From Neisseria sp. 83E34 (GTDB lineage Bacteria; Pseudomonadota; Gammaproteobacteria; Burkholderiales; Neisseriaceae): 64,000 bases of DNA. Positions 17,752 through 27,289 of this stretch are shown here, piece after piece (the first letter of the stretch is position 1; the number at the start of each line of letters is the position of its first letter). The stretch spans positions 124,001 through 188,000 of the forward strand of contig NZ_LGYH01000006.1 of the NCBI RefSeq assembly GCF_001308015.1, given 5' to 3'. Under the pieces are notes generated by a model. It was not told where the DNA came from. It ran no database searches and saw only the letters and a list, made by a program, of their open reading frames with translations. A program made the position numbers and the translations under genes.

Positions 17752-18780
17752 ATGTTTGGCTTTTTCAACCGTTTTTTGTCCCACGACCTGGCTATCGATC
17801 TGGGTACGGCCAATACGCTTATCTATGCCAAAGACAAAGGCGTGATACTCAACGAACCTTCCATAATCGCGGTTCAAGAAAATGAGCATCATCAGGAATC
17901 CACCATTGCCATCGGCACCGAAGCGAAGAAAATGTTGGGTCGCACTCCTGCGTCCATCCGCGTTGTTCGCCCGATGAAAGACGGCGTGATTGCCGATTTC
18001 GAACTTACCGGAAAAATGCTCAAACATTTCATCCGCAAAGCCACGGAAGGCCGCCCTTCCCGCGTTGTCATCTGCGTGCCTTACGGTGCTACCCAAGTAG
18101 AACGCAAAACCATCGCCGAATCTGCCAAAGCCGCAGGCGCGTCGGATGTGTTTTTGATTGAAGAGCCTATGGCTGCCGCTCTGGGCGCAGGCCTGCCTGT
18201 AAACGAAGCCGCCGGCTGTATGATTGTCGACATTGGCGGCGGCACAACCGAAATCGGCATTTTGGCTATGAACGAGGTAGTTTATGCCAACTCAATCCGC
18301 ACCGCAGGCAACGCTTTTGATGAAGCCATCATTCTATATGCACGACGCGAATTCGGCATCATCATCGGAGATGTTACTGCAGAAAACATCAAACTAAACA
18401 TCGGAACCGCCTATCCGGTTGAAAATGTGGAAAGTATGATTATTACCGGACGCAGCATTTCAAAAGGTACGCCCCGCACTTTTTCCATCAATTCGAATGA
18501 AGTGTTTGAAGCACTCAAAGATCCGCTAAACAGAATCATTCAAGCTATTATCACCTCTCTTGAACTGACCCCGCCCGAGCTTGCCTCAGACATCATCAGC
18601 CGCGGGCTGGTATTAGCCGGAGGCGGCGCGCTCTTGAGCAATATGGATCGTCTATTATCAGAAGCTACCGGTTTGCCGGTAATAATTGCAGAAAATCCTT
18701 TATGTTGCGTAGCACGTGGAACAGGCTATGCATTGGATTTAATCGGAACCCAACATCCGATTTTGTCACAAATCCCTTAA
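17752..18780 (+). CDS. mreB: Rod shape-determining actin homologue MreB
   Basis: Cytoskeletal ATPase that positions the lateral-wall synthesis machinery. The 342 residues show the actin-fold phosphate loops LAIDLGTANT (phosphate 1) and MIVDIGGGTTEIG (phosphate 2), and GLVLAGGGALL (adenosine loop). The membrane-binding N-terminus MFGFFNRFLS is amphipathic. It heads mreB-mreC-mreD-mrdA-rodA, the last four overlapping or nearly so, so this is one elongasome operon. Presence of this operon implies a rod, since coccoid Neisseria have lost it. Confidence 0.98.
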   Translation: MFGFFNRFLSHDLAIDLGTANTLIYAKDKGVILNEPSIIAVQENEHHQESTIAIGTEAKKMLGRTPASIRVVRPMKDGVIADFELTGKMLKHFIRKATEGRPSRVVICVPYGATQVERKTIAESAKAAGASDVFLIEEPMAAALGAGLPVNEAAGCMIVDIGGGTTEIGILAMNEVVYANSIRTAGNAFDEAIILYARREFGIIIGDVTAENIKLNIGTAYPVENVESMIITGRSISKGTPRTFSINSNEVFEALKDPLNRIIQAIITSLELTPPELASDIISRGLVLAGGGALLSNMDRLLSEATGLPVIIAENPLCCVARGTGYALDLIGTQHPILSQIP

Positions 18781-18801
18781 TAAAAAATTTTGTTATACAT
18801 C

Positions 18802-19656
18802 ATGGCAAAACCGTCTTTCAGCTTCGACCGCCCCAAGCGCGTGCCCGTCGGCAAGTTTTTCATACTCTGCCTAACCAGCATCGCGCTTTTGATGCTGGAT
18901 CAGAAATTTGAAGCGGTGCAGCATGTTCGCAGCATTGCAGCTTCTTTTACTTTCCCCCTGCAATGGATTGCTGCCAAGCCCGTTGAGCTATATGAACACA
19001 TCAGCCTGTTGGCCCGCTCACAAGCCGAGTTGAAGAGCCAAAACCAAGCTTTGCAAGCAGAAAATATCAAATTGCAGATAGCTTCACATAGAAACGAAGC
19101 ATTGGAAAAAGAATTAGGCGAATTGAAAAACGTTTTGAATTTAAAGCAGATTAACTTTACTGATTCAGTGGCTGCCGAAGTGGTATCAAACGGCAGCAAT
19201 CCGTTTTCCGACCTGTTGGTCATCGACAAAGGCAGCGAAAGCGGTATACGCGCGGGAGATGCCGTGATTGACCGCAAGGGCCTGGTAGGCCAAATCATTC
19301 AAGCCCGCCGTTATAGCGCCGATTTGCGCCTGATCTCTGCTAATGAATTGCTTGTGCCCGTAGCCGTGGCACGCACCGGTGTACGCAGCCTGACTTTCGG
19401 TGACGGCAACCGCATTTCCCTCCGCTATTTTCCCACTGATGCCGATCTAAAAGCAGGCGACATCCTGCTCACTTCCGGCATCGACAGTGTTTATCCGGGC
19501 GGCATTCCCGTAGCTCGGGTAAAAGAAGCTTCCAAAGCTTCAGGAACGCCTTATTACCAAACAAAACTTGAAGCATCTTCCGGTTTGCAATCCAGCAAAT
19601 ACCTTTTGGTTTTATCTCAAAAACCGGCAGCCTCTGACGCAACTGACCAACCATGA
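18802..19656 (+). CDS. mreC: Rod shape-determining protein MreC
   Basis: Periplasmic scaffold that links MreB/MreD to PBP2. The 284-residue product has a cytoplasmic lead, one membrane helix (FILCLTSIALLMLD, about 18-31), a coiled coil (about 70-110, QAELKSQNQALQAENIKLQI) and beta-barrel domains beginning near AAEVVSNGSNPFSDLLVIDKG. The ATG at 18802 is preferred over the upstream in-frame TTG at 18790. Neither has a good ribosome binding site, which fits translation coupled to mreB, 21 bases upstream. Its stop overlaps the mreD start by four bases. Confidence 0.96.
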   Translation: MAKPSFSFDRPKRVPVGKFFILCLTSIALLMLDQKFEAVQHVRSIAASFTFPLQWIAAKPVELYEHISLLARSQAELKSQNQALQAENIKLQIASHRNEALEKELGELKNVLNLKQINFTDSVAAEVVSNGSNPFSDLLVIDKGSESGIRAGDAVIDRKGLVGQIIQARRYSADLRLISANELLVPVAVARTGVRSLTFGDGNRISLRYFPTDADLKAGDILLTSGIDSVYPGGIPVARVKEASKASGTPYYQTKLEASSGLQSSKYLLVLSQKPAASDATDQP

Positions 19657-20150
19657 GCAATCTCAGTATTTCCCAAACCCGCCTGCCGATCGTACCTGTT
19701 GTTTTAACATTAGCAGGGGCATTATTGTTGGATTTCATACCGCTTCCTGCCGATACTTTTTTCTGGCTGCCCAAGTTCAGCGCTTTGGTGTTAATCTTTT
19801 TGGCGCTTTACCGCCCCCAAACATTCGGCCTATTTACCGCTTTTTTAATCGGACTCGCCGTCGATGCCGGCACAGCCACACCGCTGGGGCAATATGCTTT
19901 AGCCTACGTTACAGGCATTTTTTTGCTCCAACTGCCGGGCTTTATGGGCAAACTTAATACACCTGTGCGGCAACTTATCGGCGTGCTGGTTATCTTGTTG
20001 CTCATTCACGCATTGTTATTGTTTATCCATGCAGTCAATCAACGGCAGTTAGTCCACCTTGAAAGCATGCTTGCTGCATTAAGCGGCATGTTGCTTTGGC
20101 CCTTAGTTGATAAAATTTTGAAATATTTCTTTAACCGCTTCACGAAATGA
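19653..20150 (+). CDS. mreD: Rod shape-determining membrane protein MreD
   Basis: Integral membrane partner of MreC in the elongasome, 165 residues with five to six hydrophobic helices: VVLTLAGALLLDFIPL, LVLIFLALYRP, FGLFTAFLIGLAVDAGT, LAYVTGIFLLQLPGF and LIGVLVILLLIHALLLFI. The GLAVDAGTATPLGQYAL segment matches the conserved MreD motif around the Asp. ATGA overlaps join it to mreC upstream and mrdA downstream, indicating tight translational coupling. Confidence 0.95.
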   Translation: MSNLSISQTRLPIVPVVLTLAGALLLDFIPLPADTFFWLPKFSALVLIFLALYRPQTFGLFTAFLIGLAVDAGTATPLGQYALAYVTGIFLLQLPGFMGKLNTPVRQLIGVLVILLLIHALLLFIHAVNQRQLVHLESMLAALSGMLLWPLVDKILKYFFNRFTK

Positions 20151-22183
20151 AAAAAACAGCTACCCAACAGGCAGCTGAAACACGCATGCCCAATAAAGAT
20201 TTCAACCGCCGCTTGGGGGTTGCTTTCTGCGTGATTGTTCTTTCATTTTGCATATTGGCAGCCAATTTCGTTTATCTTCAAATATTTAAGCATGAAGAAT
20301 ATTTGGTTCAAGCAGCTTCCAACCGCATTTCCCTGATTCCTACCCCGCCTGTACGTGGCGAAATCGTGGATGCCAACGGTGTGGTTCTGGCACGCAACTA
20401 TCCCGTGTTTTCTTTGGAATTAAATCCGAAAACCATCGGTAACAAACATATCGATACCACTATCGAAGCTCTCAAATCTTATGTTGACATCACCGAAAAC
20501 GATTTGGCGCGTTTCAAAAAATTTCGGGCTGAATACCGCTCCTATGAAAAAGTACCGCTCAAGCTCAAACTATCGGTAGACGAAGCTTCCCGCCTTGCGC
20601 CACACCTTTCACGTTTTCAGGGTGTTGAAATCAACACCCGTACATTTCGCGAGTACCCCTATGGTAAACTAACCGCCCATTTCTTAGGCTACATTGGCCG
20701 CATCAGCGATCGCGACCAAGAAAAATTGGATGAAAACAACCGGCGGGCGCTCTATCGCGGCAGCACGCATATCGGCAAAACAGGTTTGGAAAATTATTAT
20801 GAAAACCAGCTTCATGGCGCACCCGGCTATCAACGGGTAGAAAAAGATGCCCACGGCAATATTGTGCGTGTTTTGAATAATGTGGAACCTAAAAACGGCC
20901 TAACCCTCAAACTGGCTATGGATATCCGCCTCCAGCAAGAAGTTGACCAAATTTTTTCAGACAGGCGTGGTGCCGCCATTGCAATTGACCCGCAAACCGG
21001 CGGCGTACTGGCTTTTGTGTCTAAGCCTTCGTTTGACCCCAACCTGTTTATCGATGGTATTGATTCCGCCACTTGGAAGGCGCTGAATGAAGACTGGCAG
21101 CGTCCGCTGCTTAACCGCGTTACCCAAGGCCTGTATCCGCCCGGTTCTACTTTCAAACCTTTTATGGGCATGGCTTTACTCGAAAGCGGGAAAATTACGC
21201 AAACCACAGTTGTGCCGGCTCCCGGAGCATGGAGCATTCCGGGCAGCCGCCATGTATTTCGCGATTCCGTGCGCAGAGGCCACGGTTCCGCCAATTTAAG
21301 CAAAGCCATCCAGGTTTCATCCGACACCTTTTTTTATCGACTGGGCTATGAAACAGGTATCGAAAGACTGGGTAAATATTTAGCCGAATTCGGTTTCGGC
21401 CAGCAAACCGGTATCGATATTCCAAACGAATATCGAGGCATTCTGCCCTCCCCCGAATGGAAAGAAAAACGCTTTGCCAAGCTGCCTGCCGCCGAACGGA
21501 AGTGGCGACCCGGCGAAATGGTATCGGTCAGCATCGGCCAAGGATATAACGCCTATACCCCATTGCAGCTGGCCCATGCCACAGCTTCATTAGCCAATAA
21601 CGGCAAAGTGTTCCGCCCGCATCTGGTCAAAGAAATTCTGGATTATGCCAACAAAGAAAAATTTGTGATTGAGCCGCAGGCGAGCAGACAGATTCCGTTT
21701 AAGCAGGAAAACTTTGAATATGTGAAACAGGCCATGCAAAAGGTAACGCGCCCTGGCGGCACGGCTTGGCGCATCGGCGGCGCGCCTTATCCGCTCGCCG
21801 GTAAAACAGGTACTGCACAAGTTGTGCAAATCAAACAAGGAGCTCGCTACAATGCCGCCGCTTTGCGCGAACAACACCGCGACCACGCATGGTTTATTGC
21901 ATTTGCGCCGATAGAAAATCCTAAAATTGCCGTTGCTTTGATTTTGGAGAATGGCGGCTGGGGTGCGCACGCTGCGCCTTTAGTACGCCGTTTGATGGAT
22001 TATTATCTTTTGAATCTGAATGGCTTAGGCAATCAAACGACTGTCGAAGCCGCGGTAACCAATCAGCTTTCAGCATCTGCTCCGGCTATCAACGGCCCAG
22101 CACAAACCACACCGTTGGCACCGCTGCCTGGTTTTCAGACAGGCATTTTTCCCGAAGATAATCCGGGATCAACATTACCATGA
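20147..22183 (+). CDS. mrdA: Peptidoglycan D,D-transpeptidase PBP2 (elongasome)
   Basis: Class B penicillin-binding protein that crosslinks lateral-wall peptidoglycan with RodA as glycosyltransferase. The 678 residues contain an N-terminal membrane anchor (about 25-47), a pedestal domain with RGEIVDANGVVLARN, and the transpeptidase domain. The nucleophile Ser334 lies in GSTFKPF, followed by the VSSDTFF (SxD) motif and LAGKTGTAQV (KTG box). The C-terminus extends past the domain and ends PGFQTGIFPEDNPGSTLP, where a DUS is read in frame (FQTGI). An internal DUS also encodes FSDRRG near residue 270. ATGA overlaps link it to mreD and rodA. Confidence 0.97.
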   Translation: MKKTATQQAAETRMPNKDFNRRLGVAFCVIVLSFCILAANFVYLQIFKHEEYLVQAASNRISLIPTPPVRGEIVDANGVVLARNYPVFSLELNPKTIGNKHIDTTIEALKSYVDITENDLARFKKFRAEYRSYEKVPLKLKLSVDEASRLAPHLSRFQGVEINTRTFREYPYGKLTAHFLGYIGRISDRDQEKLDENNRRALYRGSTHIGKTGLENYYENQLHGAPGYQRVEKDAHGNIVRVLNNVEPKNGLTLKLAMDIRLQQEVDQIFSDRRGAAIAIDPQTGGVLAFVSKPSFDPNLFIDGIDSATWKALNEDWQRPLLNRVTQGLYPPGSTFKPFMGMALLESGKITQTTVVPAPGAWSIPGSRHVFRDSVRRGHGSANLSKAIQVSSDTFFYRLGYETGIERLGKYLAEFGFGQQTGIDIPNEYRGILPSPEWKEKRFAKLPAAERKWRPGEMVSVSIGQGYNAYTPLQLAHATASLANNGKVFRPHLVKEILDYANKEKFVIEPQASRQIPFKQENFEYVKQAMQKVTRPGGTAWRIGGAPYPLAGKTGTAQVVQIKQGARYNAAALREQHRDHAWFIAFAPIENPKIAVALILENGGWGAHAAPLVRRLMDYYLLNLNGLGNQTTVEAAVTNQLSASAPAINGPAQTTPLAPLPGFQTGIFPEDNPGSTLP

Positions 22184-23352
22184 ACAAAGCAAAATCAACC
22201 CGAGAATTGCAGAACAAGCTGCAAAAAGCATTACACTTCATTTGGCAGCCGATAGATGCTTGGCTGCTGTATGCCATGCTCGCCATTTACATAATGAGTA
22301 TGTTCCTGCTTTATTCGGCCGACGGACAGACCTTCGGCCAACTTGAAAACAAAACAGTACATACCGTTATCGGCTTTATCCTGCTTTGGATCATAGCTTG
22401 GCAGCAGCCTAAAACCTTGTCAAAATTTGCTTTACCGATTTATATCGCCGGCGTGCTGATGCTGGTTGGCGTGGAGCTTTTCGGCATTACCGTAAACGGC
22501 TCCACCCGTTGGCTTGATTTGGGCTTTACCCGCATACAGCCTTCCGAAATTATGAAAATCGGCCTCCCTATGACTATTGCATGGTTTTTACAACGTTATG
22601 AAGATAGGCTGTGCTGGTTTCATTATTTAGCCGCCCTTCTGATCACCGCCGTACCCGTTACACTGATTCTCAAACAACCGGACTTAGGTACAGCCGTTTT
22701 AATTATGGCCTCGGGTATGTTTGTGATTTTCTTTGCCGGCCTGCCTTGGAAAATCATCTTGCTGGCGCTTGCCGGTTTTGCCGCATCACTCCCATTAATT
22801 TGGAATTACGGCCTACACGATTACCAGCGCACCCGGATTTTAACACTGCTCGACCCAACCAAAGACCCTCTCGGCGCCGGCTACCATATATTGCAATCCA
22901 TGATTGCCATCGGCTCCGGCGGCGTATGGGGAAAAGGATGGCTAAACGGTTCCCAAACCCATCTCGACTACATACCCGAAGCCACTACCGATTTTATTTT
23001 AGCGGCTTATGGTGAAGAATTCGGTTTAGTCGGTAATTTGCTGCTGCTTTTGGTTTATCTGCTGATACTCGGCCGCGGGCTTTATATTGCCGCACAAGCA
23101 GATTCTCTTTACAGCCGCACATTGGCAGCGGCGCTGACGATGACGTTTTTTTGTTACGCCTTTGTCAATATGGGCATGGTTAGCGGCATTCTGCCCGTAG
23201 TCGGCGTGCCGCTGCCTTTAGTAAGTTACGGCGGCACCGCCACTCTTTCTGTCATGATTATTTTAGCGATTCTGATGGGTATTTCTAAAGAACGCAAAGA
23301 TCAGGCTCAAAGCCAAACCGAAAACAATAAGGAACAATTTAGGAATCATTAA
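22180..23352 (+). CDS. rodA: Peptidoglycan glycosyltransferase RodA (SEDS family)
   Basis: Polymerises lipid II into glycan strands for lateral wall growth together with PBP2. The 390 residues form about ten membrane helices. Family motifs include LDLGFTRIQPSEIMKIGLP, LKQPDLGTAVLI, the periplasmic loop with DPTKDPLGAGYHILQS, and the C-terminal PLVSYGGTATLSVM. The Asp in the WLNGSQTHLDYIPEATTDFI loop region matches the SEDS conserved pattern. Last gene of the elongasome operon; the MarC-family gene starts three bases after its stop. Confidence 0.97.
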   Translation: MNKAKSTRELQNKLQKALHFIWQPIDAWLLYAMLAIYIMSMFLLYSADGQTFGQLENKTVHTVIGFILLWIIAWQQPKTLSKFALPIYIAGVLMLVGVELFGITVNGSTRWLDLGFTRIQPSEIMKIGLPMTIAWFLQRYEDRLCWFHYLAALLITAVPVTLILKQPDLGTAVLIMASGMFVIFFAGLPWKIILLALAGFAASLPLIWNYGLHDYQRTRILTLLDPTKDPLGAGYHILQSMIAIGSGGVWGKGWLNGSQTHLDYIPEATTDFILAAYGEEFGLVGNLLLLLVYLLILGRGLYIAAQADSLYSRTLAAALTMTFFCYAFVNMGMVSGILPVVGVPLPLVSYGGTATLSVMIILAILMGISKERKDQAQSQTENNKEQFRNH

Positions 23353-23354
23353 AA

Positions 23355-24014
23355 ATGGGCATGGAAATCGGCAAACTCATACTCGCCTTTATGGTTTTGA
23401 TTAACCCATTCAGCGCACTGGCAATTTTTCTTGATCTGACCCGCAATAACAGTACGCGAGAGCGGAAAAAAGTGGCGCAGATTGCATCACTGAGCGTATT
23501 TATCGTTATTGCGGTTTTCGCTTTTTCAGGCAACTGGATTCTACGCCTTTTCGGCATCAGCACAGGTGCTTTCCAAGTAGGTGGCGGGCTTTTAGTCTTT
23601 TTAATCGCCATTTCCATGATGAGCGCCGGCAGCAACCCGGCCAAACCGGAAATCGGTGTAGAAGACAGTAATGAAATTACCGTCAAACCCAAGCATCCCA
23701 CCCAAAGTGCCGCCTCGGTAGCCGTAGTGCCTCTGGCAATCCCTATGATGATTGGTCCCGGCGGCATTTCTACCGTGGTTATTTACGCTTCGGCAGCAAA
23801 AAACCTGCACGATACTTTGTTTATTGTTGCGGCCGGCGCAATTATTAGTATTATCTGTTTCATTACTCTTCTAGCCGCCAGCAAAATCAGCAACCTGTTA
23901 GGAGAAACCGGCTTAACCATTCTCAACCGTATCATGGGCATGCTGCTGGCAGCGGTGTCTGTGGAAATTGTGGTAGCGGGCTTGAAAGCTTTGTTTCCCC
24001 AGCTTGCCGGATAA
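23355..24014 (+). CDS. MarC-family inner-membrane protein
   Basis: A 219-residue integral membrane protein of the MarC/UPF0056 family, whose function is unsettled; MarC was once linked to multiple antibiotic resistance, and that link is no longer accepted. Six hydrophobic helices are visible. The first begins LILAFMVLINPFSALAIFL and carries the conserved NPFS. PLAIPMMIGPGGISTV is the second family motif, and LTILNRIMGMLLAAVSVEIV the last helix. It starts three bases after rodA and is probably read through from the elongasome operon. An inverted DUS closes it. Confidence 0.9.
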   Translation: MGMEIGKLILAFMVLINPFSALAIFLDLTRNNSTRERKKVAQIASLSVFIVIAVFAFSGNWILRLFGISTGAFQVGGGLLVFLIAISMMSAGSNPAKPEIGVEDSNEITVKPKHPTQSAASVAVVPLAIPMMIGPGGISTVVIYASAAKNLHDTLFIVAAGAIISIICFITLLAASKISNLLGETGLTILNRIMGMLLAAVSVEIVVAGLKALFPQLAG

Positions 24015-24044
24015 ATGTATGGAAATTCCTGAAACCGGCACAAT

Positions 24045-24077
24045 AATGCCTGTCTGAAAAATTTTCAGACAGGCATT
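24045..24077. terminator. Inverted DUS hairpin between convergent MarC-family and trkH genes
   Basis: AATGCCTGTCTGAAAA and complement (24045-24060, 24062-24077) with a one-base loop. It lies between two converging genes, so it could terminate both. Confidence 0.75.
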
Positions 24078-24104
24078 TATCTAAGCAAACCCTACAGAGC
24101 AGAT

Positions 24105-25568
24105 TTATTTCTTCCAATAAGCCGGTGTAAACAGAATAAACACGGTAAAAATTTCCAAGCGTCCGAGCAGCATCACGATGCAACACAGCCATTTCTGCAC
24201 CACGGTTAAATCCGCATAATTGTGCGCAGGGCCGACACTACCCAAACCAGGGCCGGCGTTGGTAATGCAGGCGATGGTTGCGGTAAACGCGGTAATGAAA
24301 TCCAATCCTGCCACCATTTGCGCAAATGTGAAAAAAATCACAGTCATAAAATAAACGAAAATAAACGCCATCACGGCCAGCGCCGTGCGTTCGGAAATCA
24401 GGCGTTTGTTCACTTTTACCGTGCGCACGGCATTCGGGTGCAACAGCAACAGCATTTCACGCAAGCTGAATTTTGCCAGAGCAACCACACGCGCCATCTT
24501 AACGCCGCCGCCCATAGAGCCGGTGTTGGCCAAAATATTGGAAAGAAAAAACATCCAAAGCGAAACAATCAGCGGCCATTTGGCAAAATCATAATTGGCA
24601 TAACCATTGGCCAGGCCGATGGAAACAAAGTTAAAACTCACAAAGCGAAATGCTTCTTCAAAACTCGCATAATAATTTTTGTACCACAAATACAAGCTCG
24701 ATGCGATGATGCTTACAGCCATCAACACCAGCATGACGCGGCTTTCTTGGTTATTCCAATAGCTTTTGAGCGAACGCTCGCGTACCACGGCAAAATGGCA
24801 GGCAAAATTAATGCCGCCCAAAATGGTTACTACGATTAACACGGTTTCGATTGCCACCGAATTAAAATAAGCAATGCTGCTGTCGTGTGTGGAAAAACCG
24901 CCCAAAGATGTGGCAGATAAAGCGTGGCACAGCGCGTCAAACCAGCTCATACCCGCCCAGCGCAATGCAAAAAATGCGGAAACGGTAATCACGGAATACG
25001 AAATCCACAATTTTTTCGCCACTTGCGAAATGCGCGGCGCCATTTTACTGTCTTTGTCTATGCCCGGAATCTCGGCCTTAAAAAGCTGGGTTCCCCCCAA
25101 ACCCAACATCGGCAATACGGCCACAGCCAACACGATAATCCCCATCCCGCCCAACCAGTTGAGCATGTGGCGCCAGAAATTCAAAGTCGGTGCCAGCGTA
25201 TCCAGGCTGGAAATAACGGTTGCGCCGGTAGTAGTCAAGCCCGACATGGCTTCGAAAAAAGCTTCGTTATAGCTCATGCCGGGCAGGTAAAGATAAAAAG
25301 GTATGGCTGAAATGGCGGCAAAACCAATCCAAAGCATCACCACCAATGTAAAGCCGTCGCGCGGGCGCATTTCCCGTTGGAAATTCAAAGTTGCCATCCA
25401 GGCAAGCGCCGAACCGATAAGCGTAACGAATGCGGTTTTGGCAAAAGCCGAAAATGTGCCGTCCACATAAAAATAGGAAAACAGCGTGGGTATCATCAAA
25501 ATCAGCGAGTAAAACACGCCGAGTTTCGACAACACATGAATAATGGGTAGAATTTTACGGTTTTGCAT
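24105..25568 (-). CDS. trkH: Potassium uptake channel subunit TrkH
   Basis: Pore-forming subunit of the Trk potassium uptake system, 487 residues, about ten helices. The four pore-loop repeats typical of the family are recognisable: AMSGLTTTGATVISSLD, ATSLGGFSTHDSSIAYF, a third around NTGSMGGGVKMARVVAL, and ITNAGPGLGSVGPAHNYAD. The glycine of each supplies the K+ filter. The NTGSMGGGVK segment corresponds to the gating loop. It is downstream of trkA on the same strand, so channel and regulator are adjacent; the 88-base gap holds three DUS. Confidence 0.95.
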   Translation of the reverse strand: MQNRKILPIIHVLSKLGVFYSLILMIPTLFSYFYVDGTFSAFAKTAFVTLIGSALAWMATLNFQREMRPRDGFTLVVMLWIGFAAISAIPFYLYLPGMSYNEAFFEAMSGLTTTGATVISSLDTLAPTLNFWRHMLNWLGGMGIIVLAVAVLPMLGLGGTQLFKAEIPGIDKDSKMAPRISQVAKKLWISYSVITVSAFFALRWAGMSWFDALCHALSATSLGGFSTHDSSIAYFNSVAIETVLIVVTILGGINFACHFAVVRERSLKSYWNNQESRVMLVLMAVSIIASSLYLWYKNYYASFEEAFRFVSFNFVSIGLANGYANYDFAKWPLIVSLWMFFLSNILANTGSMGGGVKMARVVALAKFSLREMLLLLHPNAVRTVKVNKRLISERTALAVMAFIFVYFMTVIFFTFAQMVAGLDFITAFTATIACITNAGPGLGSVGPAHNYADLTVVQKWLCCIVMLLGRLEIFTVFILFTPAYWKK

Positions 25569-25581
25569 GGTGGTTGGTGTA

Positions 25582-25645
25582 TTCAGACAGGCATGGTTCA
25601 GATGCCTGTCTGAAAGAATAATTAGAATGCGATGCCTGTCTGAAA
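25582..25645. repeat. Three DUS in the trkA-trkH gap
   Basis: An inverted pair (25582-25594 and 25602-25614) is followed by a third forward copy (25632-25645), all TGCCTGTCTGAA type. Confidence 0.75.
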
Positions 25646-25656
25646 ATGCGGATACA

Positions 25657-27051
25657 TCAGCCGAAGAAGCCTACTTTTACCTGAATCAGCTTTTCCAGCT
25701 CACGTAATACGCGGCGGCGGGATACAAAGAAAATAATGTGGTCGCCATCGGCCATTACCGCGTCTTCTTTGTGCCCCATGGTTACTTCGTCGCCGCGCAC
25801 CAAAGCGGCAAAGTGGCAGCCGTTGGGCCATTTCACCTCGGAAACGCGCCTGCCGACCAACGCCGAAGTTTCCGGCGTGCCGTGCACCACCACTTCTATC
25901 GCCTCGGCCGAACCGCGCCGCAAAGGATACACCGCCACCACGTCGCCGCGGCGGATATGCGCCAGAATATGGCCGATGGTAATCAGATTGGGCGACACCA
26001 CGGTATCGATTTGGTTGCCTTCGAGCAAATCCACATAGCGCGAGCGGTTAATGATGGTCAGCACCCTTCTCGCGCCCAAATCTTTTGCCAAAAGGCTCGA
26101 CATAATATTGTTTTCATCATCATTGGTTAATGCGCAGAACACATCAATCTCATCAATATATTCGTGCGCCAGCAGATTTTCATCTGTGGCAGAACCCGAA
26201 AGCACCAAAGCATTATCCAGATTTTCAGCCAGCCATTCGGCGCGTTTTGCCCTGTTTTCAATGATTTTGATATCGTAAATATTTTCCACCTGCTTGGCCA
26301 GCCGATAACCGATATTGCCCCCGCCGGCAATCATCACCCTTCGCGTAGGCTGCGCCAAAGGCCGCAGTTCGCGCAAAATGGTTTTCACATAACGGCTGTC
26401 TGCCACAAAACACACCTCATCGCCCTCAATAATGATGGTTTTGGCCGAAGGTACAATTAAACGGTTGTTGCGGTAAATCGCACAAATTTGGCAATCCACA
26501 CCTTCCGACAGGTGGCTGTTGATTTCGGAAATTTCCTTGTTTACCAGCAAGCCGCCGTTATGCGCTTCCACCACCAACATTTTTGCCCGTTCATCGGCAA
26601 ACGTGAGCACCTGCAAGGCATTGTTATAACTGAGCAAAGCAACCAGCCTCTCAGTTACCAGCTCTTCAGGGTGGATAGAATCGGTTACACCGAAAATCTG
26701 CAAGCTGTTTTCCAGATCGTCTTTATCCAAAGCGTATTCCATATAATCGCTTTGGCGCACACGGGCGATCCGGTCGGGGATATTGAACACATCCGCGGCG
26801 ATTTTGCAGGCCAAAAGATTGGTTTCATCGCTGCGCGTTACCGCCAGCAGCAAATCCGCATCCGCCGCGCCCGCCATTTCGAGCACCACCGGCGAAGCGC
26901 CGTTGCCCACGATGGTTTGCACATCCAGCTTGCTGCCTATCTTTTTCAGAGCCTGTTCGTCCACATCAATAATGGTTACATCATTATCTTGCGCCAGATT
27001 GGTGGCGATGGTTGAACCGACTTGCCCGCTGCCAAGAATTAAAATTTTCAC
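25657..27051 (-). CDS. trkA: Trk system regulatory NAD-binding protein TrkA
   Basis: Peripheral cytoplasmic subunit that gates TrkH in response to nucleotides. The 464 residues hold two RCK units in tandem. The first begins MKILILGSGQVGSTIATNLA (Rossmann GxGxxG) and is followed by a TrkA-C domain at about 140-215. The second begins at about 232 with RRVMIAGGGNIGYRLA and has its own TrkA-C domain near the end (VVVHGTPETSALVGRRVSEV). Acidic residues closing each Rossmann beta-2 strand (IDVDE, IENR) favour NAD(H). Stop and start positions are unambiguous. Confidence 0.96.
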   Translation of the reverse strand: MKILILGSGQVGSTIATNLAQDNDVTIIDVDEQALKKIGSKLDVQTIVGNGASPVVLEMAGAADADLLLAVTRSDETNLLACKIAADVFNIPDRIARVRQSDYMEYALDKDDLENSLQIFGVTDSIHPEELVTERLVALLSYNNALQVLTFADERAKMLVVEAHNGGLLVNKEISEINSHLSEGVDCQICAIYRNNRLIVPSAKTIIIEGDEVCFVADSRYVKTILRELRPLAQPTRRVMIAGGGNIGYRLAKQVENIYDIKIIENRAKRAEWLAENLDNALVLSGSATDENLLAHEYIDEIDVFCALTNDDENNIMSSLLAKDLGARRVLTIINRSRYVDLLEGNQIDTVVSPNLITIGHILAHIRRGDVVAVYPLRRGSAEAIEVVVHGTPETSALVGRRVSEVKWPNGCHFAALVRGDEVTMGHKEDAVMADGDHIIFFVSRRRVLRELEKLIQVKVGFFG

Positions 27052-27289
27052 GTTTAATTATTTTGTTTACTCGAATAGTGTTATTGTAAACCAAAACGGA
27101 AAAGCAATAGCAAAGAAACGAATGCCCGATATGAAATATTAATCCGTTTCAGACAGGCATCCGCTTATCAAATACCTGAAATATGATGTAATATAATACT
27201 CTGCCAAACATGCTTTGCCCGCATCATGCAATGCCTGTCTGAAACATTAAATCGCAATAACAAATAACCACCGCAAAGGAACACAATCA

